Source of the DNA: Ptiloglossa arizonensis
Taxonomy: Eukaryota > Arthropoda > Insecta > Hymenoptera > Colletidae
Direction of reading: 5' to 3'
Assembly (NCBI RefSeq): GCF_051014685.1
Contig: NC_135051.1
Span: 8,761,557 to 8,825,556, forward strand
Length of the DNA: 64,000 bases
Below the pieces are notes generated by a model. That model was not told the DNA's origin, did not search any database, and saw only the letters and a program-made list of their open reading frames with translations. The position numbers were made by a program, and so were the translations under genes. Below, piece by piece: positions 54,201-64,000 of the stretch. Position 1 is the stretch's first letter. Each line of letters opens with the position of its first letter.

Positions 54201-57200
54201 TAAGCGCGTTGAAAAAAAAAGAAGGGGAAACGGGAACGACGATCTCGATCGCGAGGAAATCGCGATCCACATTAGCATACGCTCGTACCGCACGATCTCT
54301 AGCGGTGATCGTTTCTCGCGACGGAATTTCCAACGCGATCGAAAGTCGAATCGATTTAATTGAATCCGAATTACAAAGTCGGCCCCCCGTCGATTCTCGT
54401 TGCCGCGATCGGTACCGTATCGCGAGAGTTTGGCCATTCGAGACTGCACCGGCTCCAAAATGGAAGAAGCAACGTTCGTTTTCTACCCCGAGCGTAGCAG
54501 CTTCCATAATTGGCCGCCGGTCACCGGCCATCTCTCCCAAATTCGCGCGCCACGCGGTTTTCCCGGCATACCGCGCGGTTACGTAGCCTTGACTAATTAA
54601 CTCGTTTAATTAACGCGCTTTCCCGGGGCACACGGCACGCGCACCGAGAAGGAGTTTCCTCGCGCTCCTCTCCAACTGGAGATGATTTTTGTTGGCCTCC
54701 CCCCCGCGGAACAATTACCATCGGGATCGCCAACTTCGTCGAGAACAACCAGAACGAGTTACGAACCGCGGCACTCGCGAATTCCTTCCACGGTGACTTT
54801 GATCGCATTGACCTCGCGTAAAAACTAATTGCACCCGGTAATAAGGGCCTCGTTAAGTCCCCGACGGAAATCTCTACCCCTTTCTCGCGTTCGTAATTGC
54901 CGGTCGAGCAATTAATTTACTTTCCGCGTCGCGACGCGAGGCGAGGTGAGGCGAGGCGAGGCGTCCTCTTCGGGCCGCGATCTCGTCCGGAATCGATACG
55001 CTCCGGTCGGAGCAATTAAGCAGCTTTCTAGATCGGCGAGTTTATGCTAACTGCGGCCCCGCGCGAACTCGATTACGGCAATCGGCGTTCGCCCGCGGCC
55101 GTTCCGATCGGACAACCGGTGTTACTTACAGGCCACGGCAATTTGTCCCGTTGAATCGCAACCGACCCGACAGAACGAACGAAAGAAGGAACGAACCATT
55201 CAATTTGTCCTTTAATATCGCGCCTTGTAAATATCGTATCGTAATACAAAGTTTCTTATGATACGCAGGGCTCCCGCGCGTCCGATAATGCCCTTGTACG
55301 GTCCGCCCTTGACTCTCGGGTTGAAATTGAACAAATCCAAAGGAAAATAGGGAAATTTTGGCACCGATGCAACGGTAGTCCTTAAAATTAACGTCAGCCA
55401 TTGGCCAACCGACGTTATCGTTGCATTGGTTCCAACACGCCTACTTTTTACGATCGGTTCGAATCGGGTCGACGCTTTCGCCGCAAGGTCCGCTTCCATC
55501 GATCTCGATAGATTAATATCTCCGTGCTCGTTTCCTCCTGTACTTAACCCATCCGTTTCGTTCGCTTCTTCGCGAGGTCGGGACACGCCCGCGGATAGAT
55601 TTACACCGGCAGCGCAATATGCAAATATGTTTACACCGGAAGAGATTTATGGTCGCGGCTGGTTCCTTGGTAACGCCAAACATCGAGCGAGCCTCGTTCG
55701 CGAAAGCGTTCCGGCGAAATTAGACGAGCGCCGCGGCGCCCCGTTTGTTTTCAAACGTTCGCGTTCGACGATGTAGCCGCCTACGAAAACGTTCCACCCT
55801 CGATGGAAAACGCGCGGAAAAATATCCGCGCCGGTATTCAGCTAACGAACTCCCGATAAACAAAGCGGAATCTCCCGATCCGCTTATTTCGAACTGCTGC
55901 CAAGATAATAGGATTTCGACTCCGAGTCTCGCGTACAATCGAAGCTCGAACAAGCGGCGTAAGCCCCGCGGCGAGGTTATCTTTTTCCCGGCTTAAATCT
56001 CGGGTAGATAGCTCGCGCGAGAAAGAATTTCCAGGCTTCTCTCCTCCACCTTGCCGCCCTTATCTGGGTAACCGTTGAATTCCGGTCACGCGTCGAGGCC
56101 ACTTCGTAATCGTCGCATCGGTTCTCGCGCGATTCGCAGATCGACCACGCGAGATTCAAAGTCCTCCTCGAACGCGTACACGCTCACCAATCTTCCCGGT
56201 AACGAAGGATCGGATCGACGGAAATGGGTCAACGACGAGGAGCTCGCGGCCACGATTTTTCGTCGAAGATATTCCGTTTTTATCGTTGGAAATCGAGGCT
56301 CGCGCGCTCCGGACAGTGGGGACGCGACAACGCGAAAGTAATATTCGCGAATATTGCGCACGGTTTCCGTTTTTATTCGCGAAGGGTGAGTCCGTAATCG
56401 GATCGACGGCTGCGCTAAAGGCGTCGAAACGCATCGTTGAAAAGCTAACGAACAGCCGTGGGGAGAACATCGAAGACCAGCGTTGACCGGGCCACTAATG
56501 ACAGGTTAACGAGCAGCCGGAATCCCGCGCTCGTTAAACACGTTGAACATGTAAAAAAAAAAAAGGAAAAACCTTCAACCGGCAAATCTCGTGCCATTAA
56601 AGCGTTCGGGCCAGAGTGCTCGAGCTTTTTCGCGATTTCGACATCGGAATCGCTGTCGCCCCGCACCCGGCCGAGGACCGAACGAACGAAAGAACGAACG
56701 CGGCACGTGCCAAAGCGGAAAAACTTCAACCGTCCTACGAATTATAATTAGTGACTGCGATTTTCTCGTTTCACGCTCTAAATTGAAATCCTCCGGTTCG
56801 GATGGAATTTCATTTTTTTTCCCAACCTTTCCCGTCCGCGCGTATCGCGCGTATCGCGCGACTCGTTCGAAAGAAAAACGATCGCGAGATTTCCAAGGTA
56901 GATACGGTAGCCAGAAACGCGTTTAATCGTCTTCCAGCTTCGCCGAGATCGCCGCAATGTGTCCGAAACGGTCACCGTGCTCGCGTATCTCGACTTTGCT
57001 CGCTCGGAAGGTTTCGCTCGAGTTCGTCGTCTTCGAAGTCCGCTCGTGCCTTAGCTAACACCCCTCTCGCAACGAAGATCCGCCTCGGTTCGACCACCTA
57101 TCGATCGCTACGATATCGCGATACGTCCTCGAGCGCGACGAAAAGTGTCCACGAGCCAGAGACAAGACGGAAGAACCGAAGGAACAGAGCCGAAGAAACG

Positions 57201-60200
57201 TTCTCGATCGCGATCGGTGTATTCGCGACGAGGAACCGCGACTCGGTCGATGGACGCGATGATCGATCCCGCGGTGAACGAGAATTAAGGAAAAGCACCG
57301 GAGACAACCTGGCGGGCTTCACGGTGGCCGTGAACAATGGCTCCGCGGAGCCAGCTTGCTACGCGGACCGGTTGCACCGACAGCGAGTGCAGGTGCAGGT
57401 GCAACACCAGCAACAGCAACAGCAGTACTGTCAACCGGGGAGCAGATTCTCGGTACAGCCGAGTCACGTTCCCGCCTCTGGGAAAGAGATTCCGGAGACA
57501 CCGCGCAGGGACGATCTGGTTTACGTGCACTGCGCCACCACCGAGGACGAGGACGCCGAGGAGGAGGAGGAGGACGACGAGGAACCGAAAGGATTAACCA
57601 GGTCCAGATCGTGGCTCTGCTGCCCCGGTGATCGCAGCTCCGATAGGACCGTACCCATACAGGTCGAAGCTGGTCACAGGGACAAGCACCAGGAGTTTGT
57701 AAGTCAAAGATTTTTGGCGTTGCGTACGATAACGAACTTTCGTCAATCCGCTCGAAACTGAGCGGGGATTTTTTGGAGTTGGTTTCGATCCGAGAGGACA
57801 TCGATCAGAGAGGACAAAGGGGTAGGACGTTTCGTCCTCGAAGCGAGGGTGGGTGGAGATTCGATGGCGCGTTAACGAAACGCGGAACAAGCCAGACGCG
57901 GAGAATTCCAACACCCGATAATGGAGTTCCGTAATTTTTGCCGCTGTCGTATTCGATTCAAAAGCAAAGTGGATCGTGGCCGTCTCTCAGGAACAGGACG
58001 ATGTTTCCTCTCCTTCCAGTTTTCCCTTTCCCCGTTCCTCTCCTACGGCTCCATATGCATCCTGAAGTAGTATCTCGTTCGTTTTTCGTCCTTCTCGAGT
58101 TCTCCGTTCGTCGCGTTTAGATTATCCTCCTCTCCTTCTCCGTCCCTTTGTCTCCAGGTCCTCCTTGTTTTTCCTCGTTTTCCATCCAGCCGGTCTTTCA
58201 CCGACAGATACGCGCTCGCTCGATCCGTTCGTCTCCCGTTGTCTTCCTTCCCTTTCTCTCTTTCCCTCGTCCTCGTCCGGTTGTCTGTCTCTCCGTAAGC
58301 TCATGCAGACGAATCGACTACTACCCTTTAAACTTTAATCCCGCAGAGATAGAGCTGCCGCGGACGAGCGACGCCTAACCAACCGAACGATCGATATCAC
58401 AGAGGAGTTTCCGAATAAACTTTAGTTCGCTCCCCGGTAATTTCGTTTTCCCTCCGCCGACACTTTCCGATCGGTCGAATCAATCCGTCCAATTCCACGT
58501 TTTTCGCCCCGTCGGGTGTCTCGTTAGCGACGTCCAAATGCGCGACAACGGATCGATTTCCTCCCGGCTAGGTGTCGCCGCTCGCTCTCTCGTCTGACCG
58601 GAAAAAGTCGCCTAATCGGTCAAAGATCTCGCTCCTCGTACCGAGAGAATTAGTTAGCCGGAGCAAGAGCATCCTCTCGAGTCGTGGAGAAGGAGGGACA
58701 TCGTTTTACAGGCGGCGTCCTCGCGTCGGGCAGAATAGACGTGTCCATGGGTAACCTCTTTTGTCCCAGCGGGCCACAAAAGAACCGTTTCAAACGGATG
58801 CTCACCCTTTGGCTCGGTTCGTCTTCGTTCCCCCGGATCGAACCGAGTAAGGCTGCTCCTCCCTTTTCACGCCGGGACAAAGAGAAGAAAAAGGGTCGTG
58901 GCGGACCGGCCGAGGAATTTACGATTCCGAAAGGGACACCTACTTGACCCGTTTAACGGGATTACGGGACCCCGGTCTATTTCTATCGAGAAAAAAAATC
59001 TCGTTACGGACTATCGGATACTCGTTGATCTTATTACGAGCTCGCTGGACCGGACCATCTCCTCGATGGACAAACATTGTCGCGGTAAGGACCTCCGTAT
59101 TCGATCGTTCTCGAAAACATCCGTCTTCTCGTCCTTGTCCGTTGCTCGACCACGGTTTACAGAGATAATTCATCGAGCAAAGTTTGCCTCTAATTTTTCA
59201 CCGGCCGATCGCGCTTCGTTGTACAATTATGGTCGTCTCGAAGGGCCGAGCTCTCGCGCGGAAAACGCAGCCGCCTGGTCTCGTCCGATCACCGTGCGAT
59301 TGACTTTCATGCGCCACCTTTGAACGAGAATTTTTTTTTACAGGACCTGTTCGATCGACGGGGTTTACCCGGCCGCGTAAGAAACACGGAGACAGCTGTC
59401 GGTTTTATAACACGGACGGTTCGGTTCGCCCCTCGAGACGCGTCGTCGACTCGCGTACGATGGAAACACCGGAGGCGTTGCACCTCGATTAATCTTCGCA
59501 TCTCTTTACGGAAGAAACGTCTGCAAACTATTTCCGAAAGTGTTTGAAATTCCTTTTGCCGTCTCGTCGAGATTCCCTCGTCAAAAAACTCTACTTGTTC
59601 TTTTTTTTTCTCTTCGTTTTTTCCACGGAAAGAAAAATTCGAGTACAAATTCCGAAGGATTAGCTTTCCGTCCTTATCGATTTCCTTTCCAAAAACGTGG
59701 AAACGGTCACCGGTTCGAGTAGCTTCCGTCCTTATTCGCGAGGTCGTTAACGGAGAGAGGAACGCGTCCAAATCTCCTCGAATTCGATACTCTTTAACGC
59801 CTCGTGTCGACACGATATCCGTGAGCTCGGTTATATCGACGAAAGGGTTAAAGAACACCTCGAAGGTATTTCGCTGGCGTTTCGAGGACGGATTCCGCAA
59901 TTTCCGTGCTCGCGACGCAGTGTACACACCCGGCCCTCGAATCCCGTGCTCGTCGAGCGAGGAAAAAGTGGAATCTTCGAGGATTCTCTTTCGAGACCGT
60001 CCGACAGGTGCCGCCTCGTTGTTCTCTCGGAGGATTCGAGTTTCGAGAGCAAACAGACGCTAAATTTGAAGGCAAACGCACCGAGGAGAGGACCGTTTCC
60101 CGAAAAACTCCAAGAGACGTCGTTGAAACGCGTCGCGATGCAAAACGTCCTTCGTTTGCCACGGAGTTTCGAACGAACCGAAATTATATCGCTCTCGGAG

Positions 60201-63200
60201 CAATATCGCGTAGCAAAGACGAGAACAGAGTTCCCGTTGTATCCGGTCGGGTCGGGATATCGGGTATTCGACTACCGAGAAAGTCGATGGCCCCTCTCCG
60301 ATCACCTTTGTCGCGTCGGCTTTACACCGCTTTACCGCAATTTCCGGTATCGCTTTACGGTCCGTGCGGCGAACGTTCGAAGGTCGCGGAGAAATTCGGT
60401 CGGTTCGTTCCCTTCGATCGCTCGAAACGCGTCGACGAAGAAGAAAACGACTCGAAGAGCCCGTCCAACCTGTCTTTGGTAATCGCGCGGTGAGTCATTG
60501 CGAAGCATTCGCGAGTTGTGTAACCGACTCGTCGCGTTTCCAGGCCACCAATGTTACGAGATCGTCGTTTCGGAGAAGTTTACATCGATTCGTGATTTTT
60601 GTCTTTCGGCAGAGAACGCTCTGCTGGAAAACGAAACAACGCCGAAATCGAGAAATAGTGGAGCTTTATTGTCTACGTTACAGTCGTTGTTCACGCGTCG
60701 ACTATCAACATTCGCGTCAGTCGATGAACGAAGACGATGACCAGCGGCGTGTGCGCGACCCACTTGTTCCTCGAACGATACCGCGACATTCAGGTCCTCT
60801 TGGTGCCGCACGTGGGCACCAGGTTCTTGCCGCAGGTACCCACGTTGCACCGGGGAGTAGCCATCACGCAGGGTCTACCATCCGGACAGGCCGGTGCGTC
60901 CGCGCAGCTCTTCCCCGGCAGGTGGATGTAGTCGTCCGTCTGTGCCATGGACGTCGCGCAAACCACCAGCAGAACGATCGTCAGGGCCAGCATTCGCTTC
61001 ATCTTGTCGAGATATTCTGAAACGATCGCAGTGGGAGCGAGAGTGAATATTTCTCGCACCGAGACGCGCGCTATTGCAACTCTCGTTATTATAATTATGT
61101 TCCACGACAGAACCCCGTAACTCGGAGCGGTCGAGAGCTACGAACGAAGAAAGTGGTATAAACCCACTTTCATGGGCCACGCGACGTCGACTGTTTTACG
61201 ATTACTACCGTTTCGCATTCGTTCGAATGGTAACCGTTAACGACGAACTACAAAATGTTAAGTTTACCTGTCGTTGAGTTGCAGTCTTGCCGTGATTCGC
61301 GCACGATCGTCTCGACACGGTGGCTGTTGCTTCTCGAATGGAACCGCGTAATTACGGCCGGTGATTTTTATACGCGGCTCTATCACGTGGCCAGGAATCA
61401 TTAGCGACTCGCCGTATCGCAACGTACGTCACGGCCGGTTGCCTCCGTGAAGGACACTCGCGATACACGATGCCGCTGTAAACACGTATCCTCGCCCGCG
61501 CGATTTTTATTTTATTTTTTTTTTCCCCTCCCGTTTCTCGCGTTCACGCTCTCGGAATGCATCGAATGCTGCGACGGAAATTAACGAGGAAGGTCCGATA
61601 ACAAGGCGGAAGGACGGTCGTCTGGGACCACCGTGGATTCCGTTTACAAAGAAGACGCAAAATGACCGTCGACTCGAATTTTTTTTCCCTCGTTCCGTCA
61701 CTGTTTCCGTTTTCTCTCTCTCGCTTTCTTCAAGTGTGTCACGTTCGCGAGAAATGACCGGTCTGCGGTTCGGAGCGATACGACCGTTCGATAATGACGG
61801 AGAACCGGTAACCTTGTTTTCGAGACGCGTACAAAGACGACCTTAACGGAACTCCGGATCATCGGGTCCTTGAATGGGATTCTCCGTGCTTGCAATGCAG
61901 AGGACCGGCCCAAAAGACGCAACTGCGAGCTTCTGGCGTCGCTCGTGCCCTCGTGGATGCGTCTTGGCGAACCCCGGCTCACGGGAGACCAACGACAAAG
62001 AGACTAATCGCATCCGAGACGGAAGATCGTAAATGTTTGAAAAGACGAGGGGATTATCGATCCGTAGAATAGGCAGGGGGACGATTCGAGTTTCATCGTT
62101 GGTTCTGGAACGACGGTGCGCAACCAGGGCGATCCTTATCGGTCCTGGTTGCAAATCCTTGAAGTAGACAGGTTGCGTCACGAGAGGAATCAAACCCGTA
62201 GAAGGCGGCGCTGAATCATAAGACGGCGCGCGAGCGGTCAAATTACCGGCTCGACGACGATCAATTTTGTTCGCTTCTCTCGGAGATGCAACGATAAGAG
62301 AACGATAGACGACGCGTCGCAAAAATGTGACCGTAACTTGGCGAAAATCCCCGAGCGATCGCGAGACAGATGCGTAACCAGCTTCCGCTTGATTTTCTGT
62401 TTCAGCTCCACGCGGCCGCGCTCTCGTCTCTCCGTTCGGAGGTGGCCGAGCTGAACTCGAGGCTGGTGACGGCCACGAGAGCGAGAGAAGCGGTCGAAGC
62501 GGCTCTGGTCAGAGCCGAGGTGCAAGCGGCGCGAGCCGAGCAGAGAGCGGAGCAGCAAGCGGCCAGACACGAGGAGAGGCTCACCGAGTTGCATTCCGTG
62601 ATCGCCGAGCTCGGCAGGCAGCTCGAAAGACACCGAGCTACCGTGATTGCCGAGGAGGACGAGTCCGGTAACGACTTTCGATGTTTCGCCGGTGCACGGT
62701 GTCGCTCGTCCTTAGCCTCCGTAAAAATTCGAGACTCGTTTGGTAACGATCGATTACGAGATCGCGGAAAACTCTGGCCGGTTTTCGTCCGTCGATGTTC
62801 TCGTTTTCTTCGGTGAGCGTGCAGCTCCGATGTCGTCGCGTATTCGTTGTTTACTCGACCGCGTGCCAGCGTTCTATAAACGAAGAGGTCGCGTTACGAG
62901 ACTCGAGAAACAATACGACCCCGAGACGCCTTCGAAACATCGGATAACGCGGACAATAGCCGCGAGACGTAACGAACGAAAGTATTCGAGGGACGAGGGG
63001 CGCGCGAGGCTCGAGGAGGGCGCACTCCTAGACTCTCTACGCGTTGCTTTTACGTTTCGCAGAAGTAGAGACGAGCCGAGACGCGGAGGGCTCGATCACG
63101 AACCCCGTGGAGGAGAGCGAAGGCGGTGGCGACATCCAGGGCGACGGGGATCGTACCTTGGGGGACGTCGATTCCAGCTGCTGCGAAGATATCGAGCCAC

Positions 63201-63804
63201 GAGCTAACGAGGTACGCCCGAATAAGTTTCGTTCGTCCGAGGATCGGCTCAGTTTTTCCTATCGCGATCGAACTCCCGCTCTGCCAGTTTTAACTCGTTA
63301 AACTTCCCCCGATGTACCTCGAGCCGAGTAATTTCATCGAACGGAAACTATGGGAAACAATATATACGCTCGCTGCAGCTGCGGGACTCGCAAAACTTTT
63401 CAATCCGTACGTCGCAGGCCCCTGTTTTTACCGAATTGAGTAACGAGAATCGAACGTGGAAGTTCACCGGCCGGTTCGAAACTAACGAAACTTCGGGAAG
63501 AGTTTCCTCGCCGCTAATATTCGTCCGTTAACGCGTCTGCGACGTGACTGTAAATTCGCTTGGTGTGCTCGGGCGCCGTTAGAATGGCAGAGAACAGTTG
63601 GACAGTCCGGCGGCGTTACCGACCCCGGAACCAACCCAGCAGGCCGCCTCTTGCCAAAGCGTGGCCATGGCGGTGTTGCTGGAAGAGGGCACAGCCGTTG
63701 GAGCGGAGATCGCGAGCTTGCAGGCGGAGCTCGCCAATTTTAAGAATTGGGTCAGCAATCAGAGGCAACAGGCTGGCAGCGAATCGCCTCGCAGAGAAAC
63801 AAGA
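36241..63804 (+). CDS. Mcc: MCC orthologue with EF-hand N terminus (5' part, runs off the window)
   Basis: Human MCC is a coiled-coil scaffold linked to Wnt/beta-catenin control, polarity and migration. Confident exons: 36241-36350, 45045-45274, 45501-45637, 62406-62667, 63063-63211, 63598 to about 63804; a further exon ends at 57698. The first EF loop is DGDGDGFIDSQD with Asp at position 12; the second (GADEHGRISYQE) has lost the first acidic ligand. PTSSDNSLG and ESWEFDSGARDL match the human long isoform (PTSSDNSLG, ESWEYDSGARDL), as does RHEERLTELHSVIAEL further on. LHAAALSSLRSEVAELN starts the coiled coil. The sequence after that is Gln/Glu/Pro-rich and then helical. All listed junctions are in phase except the entry to the 57.7-kb exon. 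The 3' half of the gene lies beyond the right edge; the final donor (63804 or 63809) is uncertain. Confidence 0.87.
42657..42682. repeat. GGCTCC hexanucleotide repeat
   Basis: Four tandem copies of a GGCTCC unit followed by a T run, in MCC intron 1. Confidence 0.85.
42782..42822. repeat. alternating purine-pyrimidine (CG/CA) tract
   Basis: About 40 bp made almost entirely of alternating CG, CA and TG dinucleotides, the composition that most readily forms left-handed Z-DNA. In MCC intron 1. Confidence 0.75.
45638..57036 (+). other. large MCC intron (about 11.4 kb), no supported gene
   Basis: It begins with donor GTGAGC after AACAAG. Long open frames such as the 298-codon one at 47375-48271 (-) have random-looking Arg/Ser-rich translations. 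A TATATATATTTATTTA run at 51218-51233 followed by a donor-like TTTC-GTAAGG at 51548 could be an alternative first exon, but there is no coding evidence. The GCGAG repeat is listed separately. Confidence 0.45.
54934..54963. repeat. 5-bp tandem repeat (GCGAG)
   Basis: About six GCGAG units with one change (GTGAG), within the large MCC intron. Confidence 0.8.
57039..57698 (+). CDS. Gln-rich acidic exon, probably MCC, 5' boundary unresolved
   Basis: The frame ending at donor GTAAGT (57699) has strong coding character: VNNGSAEPACYADRL, a short Gln run (QHQQQQQQY), KEIPETPRRDDLVYVHCATT, an acidic block (DEDAEEEEEDDEE) and GLTRSRSWLCCPGD. It exits in phase 0, which joins cleanly to the exon at 62406 (EF-LHAAAL). 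The entry is unclear. The previous MCC exon also ends in phase 0, but the AG sites nearest the convincing part (57282-57303) are in the wrong phase. A phase-0 AG behind a pyrimidine stretch ends at 57038, and others lie inside the Gln region. It could instead be a first exon of a short isoform, although the only upstream in-frame ATG is at 56802. Only about 57300-57698 is convincing. Confidence 0.5.
58747..58947 (+). CDS. candidate small ORF with myristoylation-like start
   Basis: Not recognised. A good acceptor (CGTTTTACAG) is followed by an open frame containing ATG GGT AAC CTC TTT TGT. The predicted 66 residues begin MGNLFCPSG, a classical N-myristoylation plus palmitoylation pattern (Gly2, Cys6), then a basic/aromatic stretch (KNRFKRMLTLW) and a Lys-rich stretch (RRDKEKKKGRGG). 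The frame after the acceptor is entered in phase 1, which does not follow from the phase-0 MCC exon at 57698. It could be an alternative MCC first exon, a small separate gene, or chance in stop-poor DNA. Confidence 0.25.
   Translation: MGNLFCPSGPQKNRFKRMLTLWLGSSSFPRIEPSKAAPPFSRRDKEKKKGRGGPAEEFTIPKGTPT
60665..60670 (-). terminator. polyadenylation signal of the nested peptide gene
   Basis: The minus strand reads AATAAA about 120 nt downstream of the stop codon of the nested secreted peptide. Confidence 0.7.
60790..61002 (-). CDS. small secreted six-cysteine peptide, nested antisense in MCC
   Basis: The family is not recognised and no function is assigned. The 70-residue product starts MKRMLALTIVLLVV, a clear signal peptide likely cleaved after CATSMA, leaving about 50 residues starting QTDDYIHLPGK. 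The mature part has six cysteines spaced C-x5-C-x5-C-x6-C-x4-C-x7-C, with PDGRPC and GTCGKNLVP in between. This suggests three disulphides and an extracellular role such as toxin-like, antimicrobial, inhibitor or signalling peptide. The ATG at 61002 was chosen because TCGTTTCAG, an acceptor, ends 15 nt upstream of it; the frame otherwise extends to 61059. A 5'UTR exon, TATA box and polyA signal complete the gene. It lies inside the MCC intron between 57698 and 62406, on the opposite strand. Confidence 0.8.
   Translation of the reverse strand: MKRMLALTIVLLVVCATSMAQTDDYIHLPGKSCADAPACPDGRPCVMATPRCNVGTCGKNLVPTCGTKRT
61268..61338 (-). other. 5'UTR exon of the nested peptide gene
   Basis: The minus strand reads ACGACAG-GTAAAC, a good donor at the 61268/61267 boundary. 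The expected transcription start is about 30 bp from the TATA box, near 61338. The intron would run to the TTTCAG acceptor just upstream of the ATG. Confidence 0.55.
61364..61372 (-). promoter_or_regulatory. TATA box of the nested peptide gene
   Basis: The minus strand reads TATAAAAAT, a strong TATA box, placed about 95 bp upstream of the putative 5'UTR donor. Strong TATA boxes are common in regulated, tissue-specific secreted-protein genes. Confidence 0.65.
61400..62405 (+). other. remaining part of the MCC intron, no gene seen
   Basis: A T-rich run near 61508-61530 and no credible coding frame. It ends in the strong acceptor TTGATTTTCTGTTTCAG before 62406. Confidence 0.5.
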
Positions 63805-64000
63805 GTGGGTATCAATCGTCTCTATTGTAATTTTCTGCGGGGGCGCCGCGCGCGATCGATATTCTCTTCGCGTCGCTTTCAAATACCGCGTCTGCTATAG
63901 ATTCTTAAGCACGAGGAACGGCATTGTCGTCGGGTAACTGGCGACGAGTCGTTTCTTTCCTCGGTGAAAACTACCGACGCGTTTCCATCGAACGTTGAAC

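Noticed and set aside
60364..61020. 218-codon plus-strand frame
   Set aside because: Antisense to the well-supported secreted peptide gene, and lacks protein-like composition.

Overview
This is a nuclear window from an insect, most likely a hymenopteran such as a bee (inference). The protein genes are animal genes with short spliced introns. Several have clear insect or vertebrate counterparts (Medea/SMAD4, Ets96B/ETV, mRpS26, MCC). The right-hand three quarters are very rich in CpG. I see no prokaryotic, viral or CRISPR features. Exon models were built by hand from GT-AG sites, reading-frame phase and similarity to remembered families.

Layout: 1-7.6 kb is AT-rich. It has a possible TATA/Inr promoter (about 1.42-1.46 kb), a pyrimidine-rich tract, a stop-interrupted coding-like remnant (5.7-6.0 kb), a TATG microsatellite and two identical tRNA-Ala(CGC) genes on the minus strand. 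Medea, the co-Smad of TGF-beta/BMP signalling, occupies 7.7-11.2 kb (+) with 12 coding exons, followed by a long AT-rich 3' region. mRpS26, a mitochondrial ribosomal protein, is at 15.2-16.0 kb (-), convergent with Medea. Base composition then shifts to GC/CpG-rich.

Ets96B, an ETS factor of the PEA3/ETV1-4-5 group, spans 17.5-31.3 kb (+) with nine coding exons. Its introns hold a tRNA-Lys(TTT) gene and several 5- and 10-bp tandem arrays, one of which is five forkhead core sites spaced exactly 10 bp apart. A 458-residue unrecognised protein built from two tandem copies of one domain lies at 33.4-34.9 kb (+). The two copies share an intron at the same position. A block of four 66-bp tandem repeats follows.

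The rest (36.2 kb to the right edge) is the 5' part of an MCC (mutated in colorectal cancers) orthologue. An EF-hand N terminus and a coiled-coil start are separated by introns of about 8.7 and 11 kb. One MCC intron carries a complete antisense gene for a 70-residue secreted six-cysteine peptide, with TATA box, 5'UTR intron and polyA signal. The same intron also holds a weaker candidate ORF with an N-myristoylation-like start. Medea and Ets96B encode nuclear regulators; no operon-like or pathway grouping links the genes.
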